Below are positions 44,466 to 53,249 of a stretch of DNA of 64,000 bases, piece after piece (within the stretch, counting starts at the first letter, position 1; each line of letters opens with the position of its first letter). Position numbers and translations under genes: made by a program. Below the pieces are notes generated by a model that did no database searches, was not told the origin of the DNA, and saw only the letters and a list, made by a program, of their open reading frames with translations. Source of the stretch: Bacillota bacterium (GTDB taxonomy: Bacteria; Bacillota; Clostridia; Tissierellales; MES13); assembly GCA_009711785.1 (NCBI GenBank), contig VENA01000017.1, forward strand, positions 1 to 64,000, written 5' to 3'.

Positions 44466-45464
44466 TTAAATAAAATATTCTTGTAATAGTAATTCAGCGA
44501 TTTGCACTGTGTTAGTAGCTGCGCCTTTTCTTATATTATCTGCTACAACCCACATATTAACACCATTTTCTATACTGTAATCTCTACGTATTCTACCAAT
44601 ATAAACATCATCTGTACCCTCAGCATTTGTAGCTAAAGGATAAATGTTTTTTCTAGGGTCGTCTTGAATTATTATACCTTCTGTACTTTTTAGTTTTTCA
44701 ATTAAATCATTAATTTCAAAACTATTATTAAATTCAATATTAACTGAAACGCTATGTCCATAATTAACAGGAACCCTTACAGCAGTTGTTGTAATTTTAA
44801 GATCATGATCATTTAATATTTTTTTAGTTTCTTCTATCATTTTCATTTCTTCTTTTGTATAATCATTATCCATAAAAACATCAATATGAGGTAGACAGTT
44901 AAATGCAATTTGATGAGGATATTTTTTGTTTTCTAATCCTTTAATTCCATTTTCAAGGTCTTTCATTCCACCAACACCTGAGCCAGATACTGCTTGATAT
45001 GTTGAAAAAATTATTCTTTTAATACCAAAGGCGTCGTTTAAAGGTTTTAAGGGAACAACACATTGAATAGTTGAACAGTTTGGATTAGAAATAATACCCT
45101 TATGCCATTTAATATCTTCTGGATTTACTTCTGGTACTACAAGGGGAATATCCTTATCCATTCTCCAAGCACTACTATTATCAACTACAATAACTCCATT
45201 ATCTCTAGCAATTGGTGCAAATTTTTTACTTATTTCGCCTCCTGCTGAAAATAATGCTATATCAATATCTTTATTAAAGGAATTTTCAGTAAGTTCTTCT
45301 ACTTCATATTCTTTATTATTAAATTTAACTTTTTTACCTGCAGATCTTTTTGATGCGAATAAATAAAGATTTTTAATAGGGAAATTTCTTTCTTGTAAAA
45401 CTTCAAGAAAAGTTCTACCTACCATTCCAGTTGCTCCAACAATTGCTACATTTACTTTAGACAT
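44466..45464 (-). CDS. asd: aspartate-semialdehyde dehydrogenase
   Basis: An NADPH-dependent enzyme of 332 residues reducing aspartyl phosphate. GATGMVGRTFLEVL is the nucleotide-binding loop, SNPNCSTIQ holds the catalytic Cys, and HSVSVNIEF is the C-terminal signature. ATG 45464 is behind AAAGGAG; a GTG nine bases upstream is part of the spacer. It is shared by lysine, threonine and methionine synthesis. Confidence 0.95.
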   Translation of the reverse strand: MSKVNVAIVGATGMVGRTFLEVLQERNFPIKNLYLFASKRSAGKKVKFNNKEYEVEELTENSFNKDIDIALFSAGGEISKKFAPIARDNGVIVVDNSSAWRMDKDIPLVVPEVNPEDIKWHKGIISNPNCSTIQCVVPLKPLNDAFGIKRIIFSTYQAVSGSGVGGMKDLENGIKGLENKKYPHQIAFNCLPHIDVFMDNDYTKEEMKMIEETKKILNDHDLKITTTAVRVPVNYGHSVSVNIEFNNSFEINDLIEKLKSTEGIIIQDDPRKNIYPLATNAEGTDDVYIGRIRRDYSIENGVNMWVVADNIRKGAATNTVQIAELLLQEYFI

Positions 45465-45541
45465 CAATATCACTCTCCTTTTTGTTATAATTGTTTAATA
45501 ATATATATTACTAAGAATTTAAAAAAATACAAAACTTAAGG

Positions 45542-46747
45542 TTATAAGTTAAATTCTTCAGAAATTAATTTTACTGCACTACATTTTCCTTCAGTATTAA
45601 TAGCGTAAGAAATTCTTATTTCAGAAGTAGTAACTAGTTTAAATTCAATGTTATTTTCTGAGAAGATTTTAAATATTTTAGCAGCAACACCAGGTACATC
45701 TCTCATTCCTAGACCAACTACTGAAATTTTTGTAATATCCTTTTGTATTTCTGTGTTAATATCCTTAAATTTTTCTTTGAAACTCTCAGTTAGTCTTTTT
45801 ATTAAATTTATACTATCCTCTGGTGCTGTAAAAGATACATTAATATAGCCATTAGTAGGAGCAGTTTGGCTAATCATGTCAATATTCACACTATTTTCAG
45901 CAAGTTTTTGGAAAATTAATGATATATTTTTATTATCATAAGGAATATTATTAATTGTTACCATTAAATCATCATCTGATACTGTTAGACCAGTTATAAC
46001 TTTTTCTTCCATAGTATTATCAAACTCCTTTATATAAGTTCCTTTTTTTTCGCTAGTACTTAAGGCTACATAGATAGGCACATTATACTTCTGACCTATT
46101 TCAACTGCTCTAGATTCCATTATATTTGCTCCTAAACTGGCCATTTCTAGCATTTCTTCATAACATATATAATCTAACTTTTTTGAACTAGGGTATTGTC
46201 TAGGATCTACACTATAAACGCCGTCTACATCTGTATATATTTCACAGGAGCTTTTAAGTTTAGCAGCTAAAGCAACTGCAGTTGTATCAGAACCACCTCG
46301 TCCTAAAGTGGTGATATCACCTTTATTATTAATACCTTGAAATCCAGCTACAACAACTATCTTTCCATCATTTAAATAGTTATTAACTTTTTTTATGTCT
46401 ATATCAGAAATTTTCGCTTTAGTATGAATATCATTAGTTACAATACCAGCTTGAAATCCTGTTAAAGATATAGAATCATAGCCCATTTCTTTTAAAGTCA
46501 TTGAGAGTAAGGATATAGTAACTTGCTCTCCAGTGGAAACAAGCATATCAAGTTCACGTTTACAAGGTTCTTTAGTGACCTCTTTGGCCATGTTTATTAA
46601 ATTATCAGTTGATTTTCCCATCGCAGAAACAACAACTACTACGTTGTTACCTTGCTTTTTTCTTTTTATAATTCTTTTTGCAACTGATTTAATATTAGCA
46701 ATAGTACCGATAGAAGTACCACCATATTTTTGTACAATAGTTGTCAA
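45542..46747 (-). CDS. lysC: aspartate kinase
   Basis: About 401 residues, catalysing the first step of the aspartate pathway. VQKYGGTSIG is at the N-terminus, GRGGSDTTAVALAAKL and YTDVDGVYSVDPR mark the catalytic domain, and two ACT domains (MVTINNIPYDNKNISLIFQK; VVGLGMRDVPGVAAKIFKIF) should give allosteric control. The TTG at 46747 is favoured since it stands 6 nt after GAGGTG and starts at the conserved residues; ATG 46753 would overlap that site. Transcription passes through a lysine riboswitch. Confidence 0.93.
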   Translation of the reverse strand: MTTIVQKYGGTSIGTIANIKSVAKRIIKRKKQGNNVVVVVSAMGKSTDNLINMAKEVTKEPCKRELDMLVSTGEQVTISLLSMTLKEMGYDSISLTGFQAGIVTNDIHTKAKISDIDIKKVNNYLNDGKIVVVAGFQGINNKGDITTLGRGGSDTTAVALAAKLKSSCEIYTDVDGVYSVDPRQYPSSKKLDYICYEEMLEMASLGANIMESRAVEIGQKYNVPIYVALSTSEKKGTYIKEFDNTMEEKVITGLTVSDDDLMVTINNIPYDNKNISLIFQKLAENSVNIDMISQTAPTNGYINVSFTAPEDSINLIKRLTESFKEKFKDINTEIQKDITKISVVGLGMRDVPGVAAKIFKIFSENNIEFKLVTTSEIRISYAINTEGKCSAVKLISEEFNL

Positions 46748-46769
46748 ATCCATCACCTCATTTTAAAAT

Positions 46770-46804
46770 AAAAAAAACAGCCATGAGCATAGAGGGCTCA
46801 TGAC
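46770..46804 (-). terminator. expression-platform terminator of the lysine riboswitch
   Basis: On the minus strand CATGAGC/GCTCATG, extended by CAG/CTG, is followed by seven or eight Ts, 20-odd bases before lysC. Confidence 0.85.
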
Positions 46805-46805
46805 T

Positions 46806-46988
46806 GCAATATACAGTAATAATGGCCCCAACGTGTATTAAGCGCTCCATTAAAAGATTGGGCTTTCAATTAATAGCAGTACTGCACTTATTAAGTACAG
46901 TCCCAACACATATTTAAAATATGCATTTCGGCAGTCACACCTTTCTTACTAAAGTAATACTAATTGTAACTGCAGCCTCTTTAATACA
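46806..46988 (-). promoter_or_regulatory. lysine riboswitch (L box)
   Basis: Read on the minus strand it shows the L-box core in order: GAGGCTGCAG near the 5' end, AGTA, GGTGTGACTGCCGAA, then TTGGGACTGT...ACTGCTAT closing a hairpin, and GGAGCGCT near the 3' end. A terminator follows, so lysine binding should stop transcription of lysC and the whole dap operon. Confidence 0.9.
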
Positions 46989-47007
46989 CTAAATCATATT
47001 TTAAAAA

Positions 47008-47036
47008 ATTGTAACATTTTATTTAGGAACTGTCAA
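47008..47036 (-). promoter_or_regulatory. Sigma-A-type promoter of the lysine operon
   Basis: On the minus strand TTGACA (47036-47031), 17 bp, and TACAAT (47013-47008) lie just before the riboswitch. Confidence 0.75.
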
Positions 47037-47163
47037 ATGTTTATATAATATTATTTTAATTATTTGTATATTAAATTCATATAATGCATTAATTAAATTT
47101 TATGGTTTTAAAATTTAAGATTTTAAAGTAAAATATATATTAAATAGATTATAGGAGGTAAAG

Positions 47164-48309
47164 ATGAAATATTTAGATGAGATATCCGATTATACTAGTA
47201 AAGTAAGAAGAAAATTACATCAAATACCTGAATTAGGGTTTAATGAATTCAAAACAAGGGATTTTTTGAAAAAAGAATTAGAAAATTTCGAATTTGAAAT
47301 TTATGATGTTGCAAAAACAGGAATTATAGCAGTAAAAAGAGGAATAAATAAAAATGCTTTAGCTTTTAGAGCAGATATGGACGCTTTAGTAATAAAAGAA
47401 GAAAATGATTTATCTTTCAAGTCTAGACATGAAGGAAAAATGCATGCCTGTGGCCATGATGGACATATGGCTATAGTTTTAGGCTTTGCAAAATATTTAT
47501 CAAAAATAGAAAAATTAAATAGAGATATTGTTTTAATATTTCAACCTGCAGAAGAAGGACCAGGAGGAGCAGAGGTTATAGTAGACGAGGGAATATTAGA
47601 AAAATTTAATATAAAAGAGGTATTTGGACTTCACATTTTACCGGATGTTAAAGAAGGTAAGGTTGCAACTATACCTGGAGCAATGATGGCTAAAACAGGG
47701 GAAGTTGATATAACAATAAAGGGGAAAGGAGGACATGGTGCAATACCTCAAAGTACTATCGATACTTTATATGTTACATCACAACTTATTAACAATTATC
47801 AGAGTATAATAAGCAGAAATATAAATCCAATACAAGGTGCAGTTATGTCTGTAGGAAAAATTAAAGGCGGACAAAGTAGAAATATAATAGCTGAGAAAGT
47901 AGAATTAGAAGGAATAATAAGAGCCTTTGATACAGGAGTTTATGAATTAATAAAAAGAAGAATAAAAGAAATTAATGAAGGCATTGAGAAAATGTATGGT
48001 GTGAAAATATCTATGGAAATAAGGGATATGTATCCACCTGTAGTGAATGATAAAAAACTATATGATATATTTAAATCTGTTATAGATGAAGAAAAGTTAG
48101 AAAAATTAGATCCTATGATGATAAGTGAAGATTTTTCATATTATCAAAGAGAAATCCCAGGATTATTTTTTATGTTAGGTTCAAGGAATGAAGAAAAAGA
48201 GTTTATATATCCCCTTCATAATGCAAGATTTAATTTTAATGAAGAAATTTTAGTTGAAGGTGTAAAAATATATATAAAACTTTGTGAAGCTATGGAAATA
48301 TTCATATAA
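47164..48309 (+). CDS. N-acetyldiaminopimelate deacetylase (M20 amidohydrolase)
   Basis: A zinc/manganese amidohydrolase of 381 residues. Metal-ligand motifs are RADMDALVIKEE, MHACGHDGHMAI, QPAEEGPGGAEVI and the C-terminal SEDFSYY. The family is shared by N-acetyl-DAP deacetylase, hippurate hydrolase and auxin-conjugate hydrolases; the place next to a dapH-type operon supports N-acetyl-DAP. It is divergent from lysC with its own region (47040-47160) and is not under the riboswitch. The ribosome-binding site is AGGAGG. Confidence 0.87.
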   Translation: MKYLDEISDYTSKVRRKLHQIPELGFNEFKTRDFLKKELENFEFEIYDVAKTGIIAVKRGINKNALAFRADMDALVIKEENDLSFKSRHEGKMHACGHDGHMAIVLGFAKYLSKIEKLNRDIVLIFQPAEEGPGGAEVIVDEGILEKFNIKEVFGLHILPDVKEGKVATIPGAMMAKTGEVDITIKGKGGHGAIPQSTIDTLYVTSQLINNYQSIISRNINPIQGAVMSVGKIKGGQSRNIIAEKVELEGIIRAFDTGVYELIKRRIKEINEGIEKMYGVKISMEIRDMYPPVVNDKKLYDIFKSVIDEEKLEKLDPMMISEDFSYYQREIPGLFFMLGSRNEEKEFIYPLHNARFNFNEEILVEGVKIYIKLCEAMEIFI

Positions 48310-48323
48310 AAAGGGGGGGTAAA

Positions 48324-49271
48324 ATGGATGGAAAGAAGAAATCACCATCTGTTTTCGAGATTAACTTATTTTATTTAGTTATTGCGATTTTATTTATTTT
48401 TATAGGAGCTTATGTACAGAAAAAAGACATATATAGTGGATTAGTTATTACTGAATATGTACTTATTTTACTACCAACAATTCTATATCTAAAGGTTAGA
48501 GGTTATAGTCTTAAAAGGGTTTTAAAATTAAATAAACTTTCATTAAAGCAAGTTTTATTAATACCATTAATAGTCCTTTTATCCTATCCGATAGGAGCTT
48601 TTTTAAATGCTATTATGGCTTTGATACTTAGCACATTTGGGGAATTAATACCACCCCCACTACCAACTCCAACTTCGGGGGGAAGTTTTTTCATTGGGCT
48701 ATTAATAATTGCTTTATCACCTGGTATATGTGAAGAAGTTATGTTTAGAGGGATGTTAATGAAAGCATATGATAGAAAAGGAATAAAAAACTCAATTATA
48801 TTTTCAGCTATCTTATTTGGTGTCTTTCATTTTAATATTCAAAATTTATTAGGTCCAATATTTTTAGGGTTGTTATTTGGATATATAGTATATAAGACAA
48901 ATTCTATATACTCATCTATCTTAGCCCATACAACTAATAATGCTATAGCATGGACTTTAACATATTTTATTGGAAAATCTGGAATTGATCCTAGTAAAGC
49001 TAAAGAGGTCAGTATGCAAATGCCTTATACAGTACAAATGGCCTTAGGAGCACTTATGCTAGGTGGAATAGCTATAGTAACCGGAACAGGAGCATATTTT
49101 CTTTTAAAAGCATTGCCTAAAGATAAAAATAGTTTACTTAATGAAAATGTAAAATTAGAAAAAAAAGAGACTAGTGAGAAAAGTTTATTAATACAATACT
49201 CACCTATAATTGGAATCGCGGTAATATATGTAGTTATAACATTTAGAATTATAAAAATGATACAAATGTAA
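48324..49271 (+). CDS. CPBP-family intramembrane metalloprotease
   Basis: A 315-residue membrane protein with about eight helices. The CAAX/Abi motifs EEVMFRGMLM (motif 1), FGVFHFN (motif 2) and ILAHTTNNAIA (motif 3) are intact. Such proteases process membrane-bound peptides or provide bacteriocin immunity; the substrate is unknown. It lies 14 bp after the deacetylase gene, so they are cotranscribed. A terminator follows. Confidence 0.9.
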   Translation: MDGKKKSPSVFEINLFYLVIAILFIFIGAYVQKKDIYSGLVITEYVLILLPTILYLKVRGYSLKRVLKLNKLSLKQVLLIPLIVLLSYPIGAFLNAIMALILSTFGELIPPPLPTPTSGGSFFIGLLIIALSPGICEEVMFRGMLMKAYDRKGIKNSIIFSAILFGVFHFNIQNLLGPIFLGLLFGYIVYKTNSIYSSILAHTTNNAIAWTLTYFIGKSGIDPSKAKEVSMQMPYTVQMALGALMLGGIAIVTGTGAYFLLKALPKDKNSLLNENVKLEKKETSEKSLLIQYSPIIGIAVIYVVITFRIIKMIQM

Positions 49272-49274
49272 ACA

Positions 49275-49315
49275 TAAAAAAGGACCGACCTTGGGGGAAA
49301 GGTGGTCCTTTTTTA
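49275..49315 (+). terminator. Rho-independent terminator after the CPBP protease gene
   Basis: AAAAAAGGACC/GGTCCTTTTTT with an inner extension is a strong stem with a T run. Confidence 0.85.
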
Positions 49316-49498
49316 AATTTATAAAATTAAAGGGGGAGTGGGAAAATTTAATTTTTCCAACAGAAAATAGTCTAACACAAAGAATATAAATAAATCAAGA
49401 AAAAAATAATTTTTTACATAATCTTAAAAATTATTTCCTTTAATTAATAGTATATTATTTCTCTAAATCCAAATACTAGTATAAAAGGAGGAAGGATT

Positions 49499-49687
49499 AT
49501 GGCTAAAAACAGAAAAAAGAAAAAAATTGAAACACTAGAAGATAAAATGAAATATGAAATAGCTGCTGAGTTAGGATTGTTAGATAAAGTAACAAGTGAA
49601 GGGTGGGGTAGTTTGACAGCGAAAGAGACTGGTAGAATAGGAGGTATAATAACAGTAAGAAAAAAGAAAATGAAAAAAGAGTTATAA
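49499..49687 (+). CDS. alpha/beta-type small acid-soluble spore protein (divergent, SspF-like)
   Basis: A 62-residue DNA-binding spore protein. DKMKYEIAAELGLLDKVTSE, GWGSLTAKETGRIGG and the basic tail match the divergent SspF/YrrD-like subset of alpha/beta SASPs. The ribosome-binding site is AAGGAGGAAG. It is the second SASP in the window. Confidence 0.9.
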   Translation: MAKNRKKKKIETLEDKMKYEIAAELGLLDKVTSEGWGSLTAKETGRIGGIITVRKKKMKKEL

Positions 49688-49772
49688 GAAAATAAAAATC
49701 AAGAAAATCAAATTTAGAATAGTTTATTATTATGTTATAATAACAGTACCACAAAGGAAAAAGGGGAGAATT

Positions 49773-50510
49773 ATGGAAGCTTATAAAAATTTAGCACATA
49801 TGTATGATGAACTAATGGATGATATTAGCTATGGTGAATGGTATAATTACATATTAGAAATCTTTGAAAAACGACAAATAAAACCTAAGGAAATATTAGA
49901 AATGGCCTGTGGTACTGGTAATTTAACAGAATTTTTCTTAAAAGAAAGATATAATGTAACATGTTTTGATCTTTCAGATGAAATGTTAACAGTAGCATAT
50001 AATAAATTAAGAAAGTATAAAAATGTTACCATAAGGAAACAGGATATGGTTGATTTTGAATTAAACAAAACTTTTGATGTAGTTTTAAGTGTCTGTGATA
50101 GTTTGAATTATATTATTAATTATGATGATTTAGTAAAGGTTTTTAAAAATGTATATAAACATCTAAATAAGGATGGATATTTTATATTTGATATAAACTC
50201 CTATTATAAGTTAAGTAAAATAATTGGTAATAATACCTTTGTAAATGACACTGAAGAAATTTTCTATGTGTGGGAAAATAATTTTATTGAAAATAAAAAT
50301 ATAGTAGAATTTTATCTAAATTTCTTTATAAAGGAAAATGATTCATATTTAAGATTTGAAGAAGTACATACCCAAAAAGCTTATAAAAAACATCAAATTA
50401 TAACAGCTTTGAAGGAAGCTAATTTTACAAATGTCTCATCCTTTGAAGCATTTACATTTAACCATCCAAATAATAACAGTGAAAGAATTAATTTTGTAAT
50501 AAAAAAATAA
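49773..50510 (+). CDS. class I SAM-dependent methyltransferase
   Basis: A 245-residue Rossmann-fold methyltransferase. Motif I ILEMACGTGNLTEFF, motif II CFDLSDEMLTVA, and VVLSVCDSLNYI (motif IV region) are clear. Related proteins are annotated as small-molecule or ubiquinone-type methyltransferases, but the substrate cannot be told. The ribosome-binding site is AAGGGGAG. Confidence 0.85.
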   Translation: MEAYKNLAHMYDELMDDISYGEWYNYILEIFEKRQIKPKEILEMACGTGNLTEFFLKERYNVTCFDLSDEMLTVAYNKLRKYKNVTIRKQDMVDFELNKTFDVVLSVCDSLNYIINYDDLVKVFKNVYKHLNKDGYFIFDINSYYKLSKIIGNNTFVNDTEEIFYVWENNFIENKNIVEFYLNFFIKENDSYLRFEEVHTQKAYKKHQIITALKEANFTNVSSFEAFTFNHPNNNSERINFVIKK

Positions 50511-50649
50511 AAAAAATAATTTTAGTTGTATAAAAAGGTATTTTTGGAAATACTAATTGACAGAGTAATTTAATTATGATAGTATAATTTTATAGTAGGT
50601 GATGAAGTCATCTACAAAATATTTGTGATTTACAGGAGGAATGTTTTCA

Positions 50650-50850
50650 ATGGAAAAAGGAACAGTTAAGTGGTTCAACGCTACAAAAGGTTATGGATTT
50701 ATTACAAGAGAGAATGGCGACGATGTATTCGTACATTACTCAGCTATCGAAGAAGAAGGCTTCAAGACTTTAGAAGAAGGTCAAGAAGTAGAGTTTGAAA
50801 TAGTTGAAGGCGAAAAAGGCCCTCAAGCTACAGCTGTTACAAAACTATAA
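50650..50850 (+). CDS. cold-shock protein
   Basis: A 66-residue RNA/ssDNA chaperone with RNP1 KGYGFIT and RNP2 VFVHYSAI inside a CSD fold ([20 protein letters not shown]). The start is placed at ATG 50650, with proper spacing from AGGAGG; ATG 50641 abuts that site. A long 5' region and a strong terminator flank it, as usual for csp genes. Confidence 0.94.
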   Translation: MEKGTVKWFNATKGYGFITRENGDDVFVHYSAIEEEGFKTLEEGQEVEFEIVEGEKGPQATAVTKL

Positions 50851-50896
50851 TAAAAAATAATATAAATAGATATAGTTTTTAACAAATAAGTAGTAT

Positions 50897-50929
50897 CCAA
50901 GGTCCCGTGTATACGGGGCCTTGTTTTGT
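50897..50929 (+). terminator. Rho-independent terminator after csp
   Basis: The GC-rich stem CAAGGTCCCGT/ACGGGGCCTTG is followed by TTTTGTTTT. Confidence 0.85.
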
Positions 50930-50979
50930 TTTAAACTATATTTTATAATATATATAATGCTATATATAAGGAGGTTTAT

Positions 50980-51864
50980 ATGCAAGATTATATAATAAGG
51001 GCTTTAGATGAGGATAAATGTATAAGAGTGTTTATAGCAAGTACAACAAATTTAGTAGAAAAGGCAAGAAAAATTCATAATACAACTCCTACTACAACAG
51101 CAGCTTTAGGTAGAGTGTTAACTTCTGCTTCGTTAATGGGGATAATGTTAAAAGGAGATAACGATAAATTAACATTACAATTTAGAGGAAATGGACCTGT
51201 AAGAAGTATTCTTGCTGTTGCAAATAATAATGTGAATGTGAAAGGTTATATAAGTGATCCTAATGTAGATTTACCTATAAGGGATGATGGGAAACTTGAT
51301 GTAGGTGGAGCAGTAGGAAACAATGGAAAAGTAATAGTTATAAGGGATTATGGATTAAAGGAGCCCTATGTTGGTCAAAGTAATTTAGTTAATGGAGAAA
51401 TAGGTGAAGATTTAACTCAATATTTTGCAGCATCAGAACAACAACCATCTGCAGTATCATTAGGTGTATTAATTGACAAAGATTTAAGTGTAAAAGCATC
51501 AGGAGGATTTATAGTACAAGTACTTCCTAATATTCCAGAGGATAAATTAACTAAATTAGAGAAAACTATAAGTGAAATTTCATCAATTTCTAAATATATT
51601 GACGATGGATATAAACCAGAAGATATACTTAGGGAAGTTTTTTCAGATTTTAATATGAAAGTAACAGATACACAAAAGGTTAATTTTAGCTGTGATTGTA
51701 GTAAGGAAAGAATGAAAGAAGCATTGATAAGTTTAGGTGAGAAGGAAATAAAAGAAATAATACAACAAGATGAAAAAGCAGAATTAGTATGTCACTTTTG
51801 TAACACTAAATATAATTTTAAAAAAGGTGAATTACAAGAATTAATTAAAAATATGAAGGAATAA
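50980..51864 (+). CDS. hslO: Hsp33 redox-regulated chaperone
   Basis: A 294-residue holdase activated by oxidation. The N-terminal ARKIHNTTPTTTAALGRVLT segment, GNGPVRSILAVA and the zinc cysteines CDC (in FSCDCSKERM) and CHFC complete the Hsp33 zinc site. The ribosome-binding site is AAGGAGG. Confidence 0.95.
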   Translation: MQDYIIRALDEDKCIRVFIASTTNLVEKARKIHNTTPTTTAALGRVLTSASLMGIMLKGDNDKLTLQFRGNGPVRSILAVANNNVNVKGYISDPNVDLPIRDDGKLDVGGAVGNNGKVIVIRDYGLKEPYVGQSNLVNGEIGEDLTQYFAASEQQPSAVSLGVLIDKDLSVKASGGFIVQVLPNIPEDKLTKLEKTISEISSISKYIDDGYKPEDILREVFSDFNMKVTDTQKVNFSCDCSKERMKEALISLGEKEIKEIIQQDEKAELVCHFCNTKYNFKKGELQELIKNMKE

Positions 51865-51880
51865 TGATTCCTAAAGTAGA

Positions 51881-51920
51881 AATTAAGTAATATCATGTCT
51901 ATGATATTACTTAATTTTAT
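51881..51920 (+). terminator. Rho-independent terminator after hslO
   Basis: A 16-bp perfect stem (51881-51896 with 51901-51916) is followed by a T-rich tail. Confidence 0.8.
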
Positions 51921-51939
51921 TATTATAAGGAGGAATATA

Positions 51940-53124
51940 ATGGATATAAACAAAATGAAAAAATCAACTAAAGCTGTTTACTCTGAACCTTGCAAACTTA
52001 CAGGTGCTCATGTTAAACCGATATATCAAACATCAACTTTTGTATTTGATGATGTTAACCAAGGTGCTAAAAGGTTTGCAGGAGAGGAAGAAGGATATAT
52101 ATATACAAGGTTAGGTAATCCTACTTTAACTGATTTTGAAAAAAAGATTGCTCTTTTAGAAAATGGTGAAGATGCAGTGGCTTTTGCTTCAGGAATGGCA
52201 GCAGTTAGTGCGGCTATATTTGCTTTTATAAAAAAAGGAGATCATATTGTAGCTCAGAATTCATTATATGGTTGTACCCATGCGTTTTTATCCGAAATGG
52301 TTACTAAATTTGGAATAGATGTGGATTTTGTAGATGCTAAGGATATTTCTAATATAGAAAATGCTGTTAAGGAAAATACTAAGATAATATATATTGAAAG
52401 TCCTTCTAATCCAGCGATGGCTCTAACTGACATAAAAGGGGCATCTGAAATTGCTAAGAAAAATGACTCTAGGTTAATTGTAGATAATACTTTTATGACT
52501 CCCTACTGGCAGAGGCCTTTAGAATTAGGTGCTGATATGGTTCTTCATAGCGCTACTAAATATATAGGAGGCCATGGAGATGTAATAGCTGGTGTGCTTG
52601 TAGGTAATAAAGAAGATATGAGTTTAATAAGAGAAACCACTCAAAAAGATATAGGTGGAATTTTAAGTCCTTTTGATTCTTGGCTACTGCTAAGGGGATT
52701 AAAAACTTTAGGAATTAGAATGGAAAAGCATGAAAGTAATGCTAAAAAGCTTGCTGAGTTTTTAGAAAAGCATCCTAAAGTAGATAAAGTTTACTACCCA
52801 GGATTAAAGTCTCATCCACAACATGAATTAGCAAAAAAACAGGCTGAAGGTTTTGGTGCTATGATAGCTTTTGAAGTTAAAGGAGGGATTGATGCTGGAA
52901 AGACAGTAATGAATAATGTAAAATTAATAAAACTTGCTGTAAGTTTAGGTACAGTAGATTCTTTAATACAGCATCCAGCTTCTATGACTCATTCACCTGT
53001 AGATAGAGAAGATAGATTAACAGGCGGAATAACCGATGGGTTAATAAGATTTTCTGTAGGCATAGAAGAGCCTGAAGACATTATAAATGATTTAGATAAT
53101 GCATTAAATAAAATAAAGCTATAG
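51940..53124 (+). CDS. Cys/Met-metabolism PLP enzyme, probable methionine gamma-lyase
   Basis: A PLP enzyme of 394 residues of the cystathionine gamma-synthase family. The cofactor Lys is in HSATKYIGGHGDVIAG. Methionine gamma-lyases carry a Cys in the active-site loop, and here LYGCTHAFL has it, which favours MGL (methionine to methanethiol, ammonia and 2-oxobutyrate) over the lyases and synthases of transsulfuration. A PFOR next door could oxidise 2-oxo acids of this kind. ATG 51940 is behind AAGGAGG. Confidence 0.85.
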   Translation: MDINKMKKSTKAVYSEPCKLTGAHVKPIYQTSTFVFDDVNQGAKRFAGEEEGYIYTRLGNPTLTDFEKKIALLENGEDAVAFASGMAAVSAAIFAFIKKGDHIVAQNSLYGCTHAFLSEMVTKFGIDVDFVDAKDISNIENAVKENTKIIYIESPSNPAMALTDIKGASEIAKKNDSRLIVDNTFMTPYWQRPLELGADMVLHSATKYIGGHGDVIAGVLVGNKEDMSLIRETTQKDIGGILSPFDSWLLLRGLKTLGIRMEKHESNAKKLAEFLEKHPKVDKVYYPGLKSHPQHELAKKQAEGFGAMIAFEVKGGIDAGKTVMNNVKLIKLAVSLGTVDSLIQHPASMTHSPVDREDRLTGGITDGLIRFSVGIEEPEDIINDLDNALNKIKL

Positions 53125-53128
53125 TAAA

Positions 53129-53161
53129 GAACCTCAATGTTTTTACATTGAGGTTTTTTTA
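53129..53161 (+). terminator. Rho-independent terminator after the lyase gene
   Basis: AACCTCAATGT/ACATTGAGGTT is followed by seven Ts. Confidence 0.85.
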
Positions 53162-53249
53162 TGCTTATTTAAATTTTCGTGTATTATTTTGGAAAAATGA
53201 TAGATACTAAAAAGTGTGTAAAATTTTAATAAGATTTAGGAGGGGTTTT

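Noticed and set aside
50557..50588. A consensus promoter for the cold-shock gene
   Set aside because: TTGACA and TATAAT are both present but about 20 bp apart, too far for a confident sigma-A call.
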